From positions 118,585 to 154,236 of the forward strand of contig NZ_MUYM01000050.1 of the NCBI RefSeq assembly GCF_002150765.1: a stretch of 35,652 bases of DNA, written 5' to 3'. The position numbers and the translations under genes are program-made. Shown here piece after piece: positions 23,334 through 32,294 of this stretch (positions within the stretch are counted from its first letter, which is position 1; each line of letters starts with the position of its first letter). The notes beneath the pieces are model-generated. The model had not been told where the DNA came from. It searched no databases and saw nothing but the letters and a program-made list of their open reading frames with translations. Source of the stretch: Lentzea kentuckyensis. Its GTDB lineage: Bacteria; Actinomycetota; Actinomycetes; Mycobacteriales; Pseudonocardiaceae.

Positions 23334-24295
23334 CACATCACCCACATGGTCACGAGGGTGGCGGTGGCCACGATGAAGAAACCGACGGCGAGCGGGAAGA
23401 AACGGCGGAACAGCGGGCGTCGTGGCGGGGCCGGCGGGACAAGTGGTTGCACGGCAGCGGGTTTCGCGTACGGCGGGTGCAGGGCGTCGAACCGGTCGTA
23501 GCCGGGTTGCAGGGCCGATCGCACGTTCACGGGCGGTGGCAACGGTTCGCGGTCGTTGAGCCGGGCGAGCATCTCCACCGCGGTGGGGCGGTCACCGGGG
23601 TCCGGGGCGAACACGTCGCGCAGCAGCGTCGCCAGCTCCTCGGGTTCACCGGACAGGTCCGGGGTGTCGGTGCGGCCGATCCGCTTGCCGGTGAACAGCT
23701 CGTGCACCACCCGGCCCGCCGCACGGACGTCGTCGCCGGGGTGCGCCGGAGCGCCGTCGCGGGCCGGCTCGCCGACGCGGACGGCCTGTTCCAGGTTCAC
23801 CAGCTGGGCGGTGCCGCCGTCCCAGCACAACGACGACAGCTCGACCGACCCGTGCACCAGGTCCACCGCGGCGAGCTGGGCGAGCGCCCGGAACAGGCCG
23901 ATCAGGAACCGGCGCCGCTCGTCGATCAACAGCGTCCGGCTGCCGTCGACGAACCGGCCCTTCGGCGGTTCGACCAGCACGAACGGCGCCGCGGAGTCGA
24001 AGTCGTAGCCCACGATCGCCGGCAGCTCCGGCACCGGCTCGCGGTACCGGGCGTGCAACCGGGTCAGCGCGCGGATCTCGTTGTCCAGCAACGTTTCCGC
24101 GAGCGCGCGGTCGGCCGCGTTCTTCAGCTGGGGCAATGACCTGCGCACCAGCTCAGGGCCGTCGTGGGTCTTCACCCGCTCGGCGACGAGCACCGAGCCG
24201 GGGAACGGCGCGGGACCGGCCACGTGGATCTGCCACGACGCGGGACCGCCCGCCGGGTCGCGGCCGGCGACCGGGTCGTAGTGCCTGTCGGTCAC
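23333..24295 (-). CDS. Membrane-anchored protein pseudokinase
   Basis: This 320-residue protein has a Ser/Thr kinase-like fold with the catalytic motifs lost. Where HRDxKPxN is expected it has LVHGSVELSSLCW, and where DFG is expected it has AQLVNLEQAV (about residues 145-172). The later kinase-lobe elements are kept: GDDVRAAGRVVHELFTGKR and PDPGDRPTAVEML. A Pro-rich linker leads to one membrane segment at the extreme C-terminus (about residues 295-318, FFPLAVGFFIVATATLVTMW). It therefore probably sits at the membrane with its pseudokinase domain in the cytosol, and is likely a binding or scaffold protein rather than an active kinase. GTG start overlaps the preceding stop (GTGA). Confidence 0.8.
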   Translation of the reverse strand: MTDRHYDPVAGRDPAGGPASWQIHVAGPAPFPGSVLVAERVKTHDGPELVRRSLPQLKNAADRALAETLLDNEIRALTRLHARYREPVPELPAIVGYDFDSAAPFVLVEPPKGRFVDGSRTLLIDERRRFLIGLFRALAQLAAVDLVHGSVELSSLCWDGGTAQLVNLEQAVRVGEPARDGAPAHPGDDVRAAGRVVHELFTGKRIGRTDTPDLSGEPEELATLLRDVFAPDPGDRPTAVEMLARLNDREPLPPPVNVRSALQPGYDRFDALHPPYAKPAAVQPLVPPAPPRRPLFRRFFPLAVGFFIVATATLVTMWVM

Positions 24296-26601
24296 GGGAC
24301 GTCTCCTTCCTCGGTCTCGGCGGGGTGCTCGGCCGTGTGGACCTCTCGCTCGACGTAGCGCCGCAGCAACGGGGTCAGCCTGATCGCGCCCACCGCGTCA
24401 CCCCTGGTGCGGATGACCTCGGCACCGTCGGTCGGCGGCAGGTCCATGTCGGAGGAGGCGAAGTGGACGACCACGGCGCCGTCCGCCTGCAGCCGCCGGA
24501 CGTCCTCGGCCGCGCAGAGCTGGGTCATCCGGCTGCGTTCGGTGAGCAGCAGCACCCGCCGGCTCGCCGCCGAGCTCTGCCACAGCGTCGCCGCGAGCCG
24601 CCGCCGGGGACCGTCGTCCGTCACGAACGGCGGCAGCTCGCGCAGGCCGACGTGTTCCAGGTGGTCGTTGTAGTCCGACACGAGTTCCTGCGCCCGCAAC
24701 AGGGATCGGTGCGTGTCACCGGACAGCGGCATCCGGGAGGCGATCTCGTCGAACGACGGCCGCAGCACCTCCAGCGTGATCGCCACCAGGTCGCGGTGCA
24801 GCACCTCGGCCAGACCCTCCGAGCTGTCACCGCTCACCGACTGCCCGCCGTCGTCGTCCGGCCGGTTCTTGATGACGTCCGCGAAGACCTCGGCCACCGC
24901 GTCGATTCCGCCCGCCACCACCAGCAACGCGTCCGCGAGCCGGCGGGTGCGGTCGGCGGGCGTCCACCGGTGCTCGATCAGGCGGGTGACCTGGTCGGCC
25001 AGGCGTTGGTGCGCGGCGGCGGTGCGGCGCAACGGAATCGCGGCGGTCCACGCGTCCACCGCGCGGTTCCACCCGATCACCGTGCCGGCCACCGCCACCA
25101 CGACCAGCAGGCCCAGCACGCCACCGGCGACCGGCCTGCCCACCTCCACCCCTGGCACGACCCCACCGGCGACGGTCCCGACGGCGGCGGCACCGGCGGT
25201 CGCCGCGAGCAGCAGCCAGGCAGGCTGCCGACCGGCCGCTCTGCGCCCCTGCACTCTTGGCACGAACCCGCTGGTCGCCGTGCGTGGCGACGAAGCCTCG
25301 TGCCGGCCGGGCGCTCTGCCCGTCGCCGCCGACGGCCCGGCACCGGCGGGCGCCCTGCTCGTCACCAAACCCAGCAGCAGCAACCACACCAGGCCGAGTC
25401 CCGCCGCCGGCCACCAGTCCATCCCCGGCAGCCACGCGGCCACCAGGCACGTCAGCAGCACCACCGGCAGCAACCCGGCGACCGGCGTCGGCCACAGTCG
25501 CATCGGCGGTGGCGCGAGCGTCCACACCTCGGCGTCGGTGTGCCCGCCCACGACCGCGAGGCTGCGCGCGGCGCCGAGCTGGTTGCCGAACCCGCGTGCC
25601 TGGTCGGCGAGGCCCGGCAGCGTCCGTCCGCCCGCGAGTTCGGTGGTGATCGCCTTGCGCAGCGACTCGGCGAGCTCGACGGAGTTCACCGGCGCCGGTG
25701 ACGGCAGGCCCTGCTCGACCAGGTCGGTCGGCGGCGGGTAGCCCTCGGCGAGGCTCGCGTCGGCGTCCTCCAGCGCGCGGCGCGCCACCTGCTGGTGCCG
25801 TGTCACCGCCTCGCCCGCCTCGGCCAGTCTGCTCAGCACGACCCGGTGCGCCTGCCGGGTGCCGAGCAGGCCGGTCCAGCCGCGCAGCGCGGTCACCGCC
25901 CGTTGAGCCTTGGCCAGCCGGTCCCGCGCGAGCGTGGTCGCCTCGCTCAGCGGCGAGCCGGGCTTCAGCGTCGCCGTTTCGTCGCCGGTCGCGCTGCGCA
26001 CCACGGAGGTCAGCTCGGCCGACTCGCGATCGTGCTGGCGTGCCGACACCCCGGTCGCGACCAGCTGCCGCAACGCCCGCAGCCGCAGCGCGCGCATCAT
26101 CGCGGGCTCCACCGTCGCGTAGTCCACCGCCAGACCGGGGTTCGCCGCCTGGTGCGGCATCTCACCGATCGCCTCGAAGACGCGGTCGAACACGCTCGGA
26201 AACCGCAGTGCCGTCAGCAGATCGTCGAGTCCCGCGGTGCCGGCACCGGCGCCAGGTCGTTGCGAACCGCCCTCCCACGGCACGCCGGGACCGTCGCCCA
26301 CCCACAGCGTCACGCCCACGCCGGTGAACGCCGACGGGGTGCGCAGCATCGGTCCCGACCCGGCCGTCTCCAGCGTGCCGACGGCGACCAGCACGACCGA
26401 GGTCACCTGCGGCAGCCGGGCCAGGCGGGCGAACCAGTCGTGGTGCGCGCTCAGGCCGGTAGTGGTGTCCACGACCAGCACCCGGCTCGACGGCCCGAGC
26501 TCGCTCGCGTCGCGGCGGCGCAGGTTCTCCGCGTAGACCTGGCCCTCGGTGGAGCGCAGGTCCAGCGTCATCACCGGATCCGGTATCTCGAACCGCTTCA
26601 C
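24292..26601 (-). CDS. Large uncharacterised membrane protein
   Basis: This 769-residue protein has no domain I recognise. The N-terminal ~380 residues are soluble-looking, beginning with a Rossmann-like stretch (RVLVVDTTTGLSAHHDWF, then VTSVVLVAVGTLETA). The middle holds about four hydrophobic segments between residues 380 and 520 (LLPVVLLTCLVAAWLPGM, AAGLGLVWLLLLGLV, WLLLAATAGAAAVG, GGVLGLLVVVAVAGTVIG). The last ~230 residues are helical and soluble, ending with an alpha/beta stretch (ADGAVVVHFASSDMDLPP). It shares GTGA junctions with the tubulin-like gene before it and the pseudokinase after it. The start at GTG 26601 is fixed by that overlap. A role as membrane anchor for the tubulin-like or pseudokinase protein is a guess. 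Confidence 0.65.
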   Translation of the reverse strand: MKRFEIPDPVMTLDLRSTEGQVYAENLRRRDASELGPSSRVLVVDTTTGLSAHHDWFARLARLPQVTSVVLVAVGTLETAGSGPMLRTPSAFTGVGVTLWVGDGPGVPWEGGSQRPGAGAGTAGLDDLLTALRFPSVFDRVFEAIGEMPHQAANPGLAVDYATVEPAMMRALRLRALRQLVATGVSARQHDRESAELTSVVRSATGDETATLKPGSPLSEATTLARDRLAKAQRAVTALRGWTGLLGTRQAHRVVLSRLAEAGEAVTRHQQVARRALEDADASLAEGYPPPTDLVEQGLPSPAPVNSVELAESLRKAITTELAGGRTLPGLADQARGFGNQLGAARSLAVVGGHTDAEVWTLAPPPMRLWPTPVAGLLPVVLLTCLVAAWLPGMDWWPAAGLGLVWLLLLGLVTSRAPAGAGPSAATGRAPGRHEASSPRTATSGFVPRVQGRRAAGRQPAWLLLAATAGAAAVGTVAGGVVPGVEVGRPVAGGVLGLLVVVAVAGTVIGWNRAVDAWTAAIPLRRTAAAHQRLADQVTRLIEHRWTPADRTRRLADALLVVAGGIDAVAEVFADVIKNRPDDDGGQSVSGDSSEGLAEVLHRDLVAITLEVLRPSFDEIASRMPLSGDTHRSLLRAQELVSDYNDHLEHVGLRELPPFVTDDGPRRRLAATLWQSSAASRRVLLLTERSRMTQLCAAEDVRRLQADGAVVVHFASSDMDLPPTDGAEVIRTRGDAVGAIRLTPLLRRYVEREVHTAEHPAETEEGDVP

Positions 26602-29600
26602 GGCCGCAGCCACTCCGGGTCGCGGGCGACCCACTCGCGGAGGTCGTGCAGGTTGTCCTGCAACGGGTTGTTGACGCCGCGGAACGGCAGCCGCACCGCG
26701 CCGGGCAGCGTCGTCTCCCAGAACTCGCGCACCGCGAACAACCGCCGGGATCCGCTTTCGCTGCTGCGCCGGGCTAGTTCGGTGTCGACGCGGTCCAGCT
26801 CGCCCGCGGCCATCTCGACGATCCGGTCGTAAACTCGGGCGGGCTTGTCCGGCCTGCGGTCCACGCCGATCGGGGTCGTCCCGATGAGCTTCGAGCAGAA
26901 GTCGCGGCGGATCTGTTCGTCGTCGGTCAGCACCCACGCCTCGTACGCGGACAGCACGCTCGCCCAGCTGGACAGCCGGCCGAACGGCTGCAGCTCCAGC
27001 CGCATGGTCGCCTGGGCGTTGTCGCCGAGCCGCACGACGATCGCCGACGGTGAGTCCTCGTCGCCGACCACCGAGATCTGGTCGTTCCAGGCCGCGCACA
27101 GCAGGTGGTGCAGGATGCGTTCGCGGTGCTCGGGAATCGTGGCCAGGTAACCGAAGTCGTAACCGAGCCGTTGGCGCCAGCGCAGGAAGTCCTGCTGTTC
27201 CTCGTTCTTCAACGCGTCCGACCAGTGCTTGAGCACCTCGCGGACCTCAGGCACCTCGGTGAGCCCCATGGAACTGCGGAACAGCACGACCGCGATCGAC
27301 TCGGCCGCGATCGGCCGGAACTCCACCACCGCCCCGCTGCGCGGCAGCGACACCTCCTGCTGCAGGAACTTCTCCAGCTGGAAGTCCTTGGCGGACGCGG
27401 GATAGGAGAAGAGGATGCGCAGCCGGCCGGTACCGCTCGGGGCGAACCCGCCCGGCACGAGCCCGGCGAGCTTCTCCCGGAACTGCTGCAGCTCGTCGTC
27501 GCCGACCGCCACGCCCGGCTTGCCCGCCGCGGCCGCGAGCAGGTCCTGCAACGCGGGCAGCAACGGCCGGTGCTGCCCGTCGCGGTAGGAGAACAGGCGC
27601 TTCACCGCCTGCTTCACCCGGTCCTTGACGTGCGCCACGGCCATCCCCGCGCCCCGGCCGTCGAGCACCATGTCGAACGCGTACCGCCAGCCCTCGTCGC
27701 CGAGGATCTCCGTCACGAGGTCGCCTGGCGTCGCGGTCGGCCGCAGCCGTCCGCCCTGGTGCACGTAGTAGTCCACGAACCGGCGCACCACGGCCTGGTA
27801 GAACGGTTCGAGATCGCCCTGGCGCGGCAACAGGTACGTGACGCCGACCCGCTGCTGGTACAGCTCGCGCGCCCGCGCCGTGAACCGCCGTTCGCTCTGC
27901 CGTGCCTGGTCCTCGAACGCCTCGACCAGCCCGGCGACCTGCCCGCGCACCGCCTTGAGCTTGAGGTCCCAGCGCACCGCCTGGTCGTTCCACGCGGCGT
28001 GCCACACCCTCTTGGCCCGCCACGCGTACCAGTCGTCCTGACGCGAGATCGCCGACCGCACCGCGGGATCGGACCACTGCAGCTTGCGCAGGAACTTGCC
28101 CTTGATGCCCGCCGCGGCCGGTGGGTTCAGCGTCATCCCCGCCGGCGCCTGGGGTTCGCCGCGCCGTTGCTCCAGCAGCTTCGCGAAACCGAGCTCGCTC
28201 GCCGGATCGTGCAGGCCGTCGTGCCCGTTCAGCACGCGCCGCAGCCGGAACAGGTCGATCTCGCCCAGCAACGACCGCACCGCACGACTCGCGTCGAACG
28301 TCGCGACCAGCTCCGGGATCTGCCGCGACAGCTGCTGGTCGAGCGTGCGCAGGCCGGACTCCATCGTGCGGGCCCTGGTGTTGAGCGCGCGCTGGACGGC
28401 CTCCGCGCCGACCGCGGGCGCCGGTTCGCTGATCGGGACCGGTGCCCGCAGCCGCAGCGGGTCCAAATTGGACTCGGTGAAGAAGCGCTCGATGAACTGG
28501 GCGTTGTTCTCCGCCTGCCCGGTGGGCGGTTCGTCCAGCTCCAGCACGGCCTCGGCGAGCAGCCGGGTGCTCACGATGTCCGCGATGTCGTCCACCGGCA
28601 CCGTCATCGACGCCACCGAACTCGTTGACACACCGCGGTTTCCGATGCCGGTCGGGGCGGGCACCTCGCGTTCCACCGCGCTGTTGATGAAGCTGTCCGC
28701 GAACGACATGTAGGTCTGCGCGATGGCAGTGCGGCCGCCGTCGCCCTCGGTGCCGAGGTCCGTGCCGATCAACGACAGCACCAGCGACACGATCGACCGG
28801 TGCAGGTCCTCGCGCTGCACCCCGGCACCCTTGCCGAACAGGAACGCGGTCTGCACGGTCGAGGCCCGCAGCCGGATCTCCTCACGGTCCGGATAGCGCA
28901 CGGACAGCGTGCCGTTGATCCCGGAGCTGTCCAGCTCGGTGCCCGCCACCTGCGCGTTCTGGTCGTCCACCAACCGGAACAGGTCGAGCAGCGACCGGCC
29001 GGCGTTGAGCCGCGCCGCGCGGCCGCCGCCCAGGCCCTCGTCGAACGCCGACGGCATCAGCACGAGCGGGAAGATCCGGGCGCGGTAGTCCTGGTGCGCG
29101 AAGACGTCGCCGATCAGGTGCAGGAAGTCGAAGAAGATGCCACTGCCCGTGCCGCCCGCGACGGAGAACGCCACGAACACGTCGCAGGACAACGACCTCT
29201 TGCCGCCACCGAGCATCGCGAGCTCGCCCAGCGAGTTGTTGATCTCGCCGACCGCCTTCGCCAGCGGCGCCTGCGCGGCCGACGTGCCACCGCGGAAGGT
29301 CTCGAACAACGCGGCCCGGCCGACCGTCGGCAACTGGCCGGCGCCGCGCGCGAGCGGCCCGATCCGCGGCTCGCCCTGCGGCGGCGGCAGCCACGCGTCC
29401 ACGTACCGCGCCGCGCCGAGCCGGAGACTGCGGGCCACCTCGGGGTAGGTGTCGTGCTGTGGCACGAGTTCCCGCACGAGGTGCATGGTGCGTTCGGCGG
29501 CGGGCAGGTATTCGGGGTCGGGCACGATCCGGCGTTCCAGCGCGCCGAACTCGTCCTCGCTCAGGTCGGCGTAGACGAACTGCAGGCACGACGGCAGCTG

Positions 29601-29753
29601 GTAGGGCAGGAAGTTCTTGCCCTGCATGCGTTGCTGGAGCTCACGGCCGTCCGGTCCGCACAGCTCCTCGCGCAGCCTGCGCTCCAGTTCGGCACCGACG
29701 CGGCAGCCGGTCCCGCCCAGTCCGACGTACAGCATGGGCTGGTAGATCTGCAT
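26598..29753 (-). CDS. Tubulin/FtsZ-like domain protein (Tubulin_2)
   Basis: This 1051-residue protein starts with a tubulin/FtsZ-type nucleotide-binding domain. The first strand and turn read YQPMLYVGLGGTGCRVG, and the tubulin signature loop is AGGTGSG near residues 198-204, within CDVFVAFSVAGGTGSGIFF. It matches actinobacterial Tubulin_2 proteins (far longer than FtsZ); the long C-terminal region (about 500-1051) is unrecognised and helix-rich. It may polymerise or act as a nucleotide-dependent switch; neither is shown. The ATG at 29753 has an excellent SD (GGAAGGA) in the 19-bp gap after the vWA gene. Its stop overlaps the next start (GTGA). It is not the division FtsZ. Confidence 0.8.
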   Translation of the reverse strand: MQIYQPMLYVGLGGTGCRVGAELERRLREELCGPDGRELQQRMQGKNFLPYQLPSCLQFVYADLSEDEFGALERRIVPDPEYLPAAERTMHLVRELVPQHDTYPEVARSLRLGAARYVDAWLPPPQGEPRIGPLARGAGQLPTVGRAALFETFRGGTSAAQAPLAKAVGEINNSLGELAMLGGGKRSLSCDVFVAFSVAGGTGSGIFFDFLHLIGDVFAHQDYRARIFPLVLMPSAFDEGLGGGRAARLNAGRSLLDLFRLVDDQNAQVAGTELDSSGINGTLSVRYPDREEIRLRASTVQTAFLFGKGAGVQREDLHRSIVSLVLSLIGTDLGTEGDGGRTAIAQTYMSFADSFINSAVEREVPAPTGIGNRGVSTSSVASMTVPVDDIADIVSTRLLAEAVLELDEPPTGQAENNAQFIERFFTESNLDPLRLRAPVPISEPAPAVGAEAVQRALNTRARTMESGLRTLDQQLSRQIPELVATFDASRAVRSLLGEIDLFRLRRVLNGHDGLHDPASELGFAKLLEQRRGEPQAPAGMTLNPPAAAGIKGKFLRKLQWSDPAVRSAISRQDDWYAWRAKRVWHAAWNDQAVRWDLKLKAVRGQVAGLVEAFEDQARQSERRFTARARELYQQRVGVTYLLPRQGDLEPFYQAVVRRFVDYYVHQGGRLRPTATPGDLVTEILGDEGWRYAFDMVLDGRGAGMAVAHVKDRVKQAVKRLFSYRDGQHRPLLPALQDLLAAAAGKPGVAVGDDELQQFREKLAGLVPGGFAPSGTGRLRILFSYPASAKDFQLEKFLQQEVSLPRSGAVVEFRPIAAESIAVVLFRSSMGLTEVPEVREVLKHWSDALKNEEQQDFLRWRQRLGYDFGYLATIPEHRERILHHLLCAAWNDQISVVGDEDSPSAIVVRLGDNAQATMRLELQPFGRLSSWASVLSAYEAWVLTDDEQIRRDFCSKLIGTTPIGVDRRPDKPARVYDRIVEMAAGELDRVDTELARRSSESGSRRLFAVREFWETTLPGAVRLPFRGVNNPLQDNLHDLREWVARDPEWLRP

Positions 29754-29772
29754 GGTTGTCCTTCCGCTGCCG

Positions 29773-31977
29773 CTAGAGCAGGCCTGAGTCGCCGGATGAC
29801 TGGGTGGTGAGCGGATCCTGCTCGTCGGTGAAGGCAACAGGTGCGTGCTCGTCGAGGACCTTGATCGCGAGCGCCGGGGTGACGTCGACGAGATCGCCCA
29901 CGTGGCAACGGGTGTCCTCGCCGTAGGGCGTGACCAGCCGGAGCCGGCCGCCGGTCCGGCGCAGCACGTAGGTGTCGTCGCCGCCCGTCGAGTGGGTGAG
30001 CAGCGGGACTCCCGGCGCCGCTTCGGTGAGTGTGAACCGGAACGTGCGTGACGGCTGTTCCGGCGCCGCGAGGTCACCGCGCGGCCGATGGCCCTCGTAC
30101 AGGTGGACGACGAGCCCGCGCACGTCCCGCTGCCGGCGCCAGACGACGAACCCGGCGAGCGCGGCCAGCGCGATGACCGCGGCGGCGATGACGAACCAGA
30201 CCACCGGGGAGGTGGGCTTCACGACGTTGGCCGTGAGCCGCCACTCGTAGATGACGTCGTCGGGCTTCTCGTCGTCGACGACCTTGAGCGTGACGGCGTT
30301 CGGGCCGGGCACGGTGTCGTCGGCGAAGAGCAGGTCGAAGTCGAACGTGCTGTTGCCCGACGGCGGCAGGTCCAGCACCGTCTGCTCGCCGGGGATCGAC
30401 ACGAGCGTGCCCGGCGCGGGATCGGTGGCGATGATCCGCGCCTTCCTGGCCCGCCCCGAGTTGTTCGTGACGGTGACCTCGCCCTTCATCGACCCGCCTG
30501 GCGCGACCTCGCGGTCGGAGTTGCCGAACGTGCTCGACGCCGTCAGCGCCGGCGGCCCCTGCACGATCGGCGCCTCCACGCTCCGGGTGTCCCCGCTGAT
30601 GCCGACGCCCGCGATGGTGCCGGTGAACTTCACCGAACCCGTGGCCTCGGCGGGCACGACGACCTTGCCGGTGTAGACGCCGTCCTGGCTCTTGTCATCG
30701 CCGTCGCGAGCCTCGTCGTTGAGCGAGATCGGGGTGGTGAAGCCGGTTCCGGCGGCCTCCGCGGTGAACGACAGCTCCTTGAGCACCGCCGGGTCGGTGA
30801 TCGACCTGGTCCGGGTCTGCAGGCTCAGCGCGACCGTGACCTCCTGGCCGGCGCGCGGCGACGGCGGGTTGAGGATCATGGTCGACCGCACCGCGCCCTG
30901 GTACATGACGACCGTGCTGACGTCCTGCCGCGGCACGTCCGGCGTCGAACTGATCTGGACCTTCCACTTGCCCGGCAACGGGTTCACGATCCGCAGCGCC
31001 TCGACGGACCCGTTCTCGCCGCTCACCTGGAACGTGGACTCGTCCTGCTTGCCGTTCTTCGGCACGGTGGTGCCGTTGGGGTCCACATAGGACACCGAGA
31101 TGCGGGAGTCGTGCTTGGTCACCACGATCGAGCCGTCGGTCGCGATCACCGGGATGACCACCTCGGCGGTCTGGGTGCTGCCGCTGCCGACCGTCGTCCG
31201 CTGGATGTCGCCGATACCCGCACAGCGCGCCGCCCCGAACGCCTTGAGCAGCACCTGTTCGACGTCCGCGCTGGTCCGGACGATCGCCGCGGACGGCGTG
31301 GGGGAGCGGGCGCCGCACTTGCCCTGGTAGGCGCTCTTCGCGAACTGCTCCAGCCGTGACCCGTCGACGTCGCCGAAGCCCAGCGGCCAGATCTGCACCT
31401 GCTCCTCGCGGGCCTTGACCAGCAGCGTGTCGATGATCCCCGCCGCGATCCTGTTGCGCTGGTCGCCGACGTTGTCCGGGGCGTAGCCGGGACTGTCCTC
31501 CACGTTGAGCTTGCCGTCGGTCAGCAGGAACACCAGCTTGGCGCCGTCCTTCTGGCCGGAGAGGTGGTTCAGCGCCTGCTGCAGCGCGGCCGCGTGGTCG
31601 GTGCCGTCACCCTCGGCGGCCGTGCGGCTGTGCAGCTGCTTCACGCAGTCGCTGAGCCGCTGCTGGTCCTGCGCCGAGGCCACCTTGCTCGGCGGGCACA
31701 CCTCGTTGACGGCCTTCTGCCCCGGCTGGCCGTTGTTGCTGCCGAATCCCGCGACCGTCACCGTCGAACCCGGCGCGAACTCCCCGAGCGCGATGACCGC
31801 GGCCGCCTCGCGTTCTCTCTGCATGTCGTCGGGCTTGATGCTGCTGGACTCGTCGACGAGCACGACGATGTTCGCGGGAGTGATGACGGGGTCTTGTTCC
31901 GACTGTTGTGCCACGCCCGCCGGTAACGGCACCAGCAGCGCGACAACCGCTGTCGAGGCGAGCACTGATAGACGCAT
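29773..31977 (-). CDS. Exported vWA-domain membrane protein
   Basis: This is a 734-residue protein and the first gene of the twelve-gene run. A signal peptide (MRLSVLASTAVVALLVPLPA, likely cleaved after GVAQ) leads to an extracellular vWA domain: IVVLVDESSSIKP carries the DxSxS metal site near residues 41-45, and LVFLLTDGKLN the later aspartate. Ig-like extracellular repeats follow. A single membrane segment near 590-612 (VVWFVIAAAVIALAALAGFV) precedes a cytosolic region of about 120 residues containing a beta-rich, possibly FHA-like fold. The topology suits an external sensor or adhesion module that reports to the cytosolic gene products downstream. The upstream region 31978-32294 should hold the operon promoter. 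Confidence 0.85.
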   Translation of the reverse strand: MRLSVLASTAVVALLVPLPAGVAQQSEQDPVITPANIVVLVDESSSIKPDDMQREREAAAVIALGEFAPGSTVTVAGFGSNNGQPGQKAVNEVCPPSKVASAQDQQRLSDCVKQLHSRTAAEGDGTDHAAALQQALNHLSGQKDGAKLVFLLTDGKLNVEDSPGYAPDNVGDQRNRIAAGIIDTLLVKAREEQVQIWPLGFGDVDGSRLEQFAKSAYQGKCGARSPTPSAAIVRTSADVEQVLLKAFGAARCAGIGDIQRTTVGSGSTQTAEVVIPVIATDGSIVVTKHDSRISVSYVDPNGTTVPKNGKQDESTFQVSGENGSVEALRIVNPLPGKWKVQISSTPDVPRQDVSTVVMYQGAVRSTMILNPPSPRAGQEVTVALSLQTRTRSITDPAVLKELSFTAEAAGTGFTTPISLNDEARDGDDKSQDGVYTGKVVVPAEATGSVKFTGTIAGVGISGDTRSVEAPIVQGPPALTASSTFGNSDREVAPGGSMKGEVTVTNNSGRARKARIIATDPAPGTLVSIPGEQTVLDLPPSGNSTFDFDLLFADDTVPGPNAVTLKVVDDEKPDDVIYEWRLTANVVKPTSPVVWFVIAAAVIALAALAGFVVWRRQRDVRGLVVHLYEGHRPRGDLAAPEQPSRTFRFTLTEAAPGVPLLTHSTGGDDTYVLRRTGGRLRLVTPYGEDTRCHVGDLVDVTPALAIKVLDEHAPVAFTDEQDPLTTQSSGDSGLL

Positions 31978-32259
31978 GGCTCAATTCACCCACTGACGCT
32001 CGTGGAATGGTGCACTGGCGGGTCGCGGTATTTCGATCGAGCGCGCACGCTGAGTTGTTACGCCGCTGATCAGAGGTGTTACCGCAGGTCAGAGGATTCC
32101 AGTGGGCGTGGATTTCTCACGTATTGCGCCGGTAGGGTGAAAAATTGGCAGCGCTGAAACGTACTCGTACATGGACGCGATTATGCCCGCCCAAATGACC
32201 TGAAATCATGGACAAAACGTGGTCAATTGGCGGCTGATGCATGTCGGGTGCGCCGAGGA
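31978..32259 (-). promoter_or_regulatory. Intergenic region likely holding the operon promoter
   Basis: This region, together with the hairpin and short spacer to 32294, has no gene and is less GC-rich than its surroundings. On the minus strand the best -10-like hexamer is CATAAT at 32185-32180, with only a poor -35 (TGATTT) 17 bp upstream. Two imperfect direct repeats, 32057-32076 and 32078-32095 (GTTAC, then TCAGAGG), lie about 21 bp apart, two helical turns, downstream of that -10 in the leader. They could be regulator sites. All assignments are by eye. Confidence 0.3.
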
Positions 32260-32280
32260 AACGCATCGATAGGATGCGTT
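32260..32280 (-). terminator. Hairpin after the D-cysteine desulfhydrase gene
   Basis: The arms AACGCATC (32260-32267) and GATGCGTT (32273-32280) are perfect 8-bp reverse complements around a 5-nt loop, 14 bases past the stop codon of the 32295-33266 gene. There is no clear U-tract, so it may be a weak or actinomycete-type terminator separating this gene from the long operon. Confidence 0.5.
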
Positions 32281-32294
32281 AATGGGTCACGCCC

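Noticed and set aside
23333..24295. Active Ser/Thr protein kinase
   Set aside because: The catalytic HRD aspartate and the DFG aspartate are both absent, so it is called a pseudokinase.
27105..28628. 507-codon plus-strand open frame inside the tubulin-like gene
   Set aside because: It is antisense to a recognisable protein, with no motif and a biased His/Leu/Arg composition.
26598..29753. Cell-division FtsZ
   Set aside because: It is about 2.5 times longer than FtsZ, lacks the usual FtsZ start and C-terminal tail, and is not in a division cluster.
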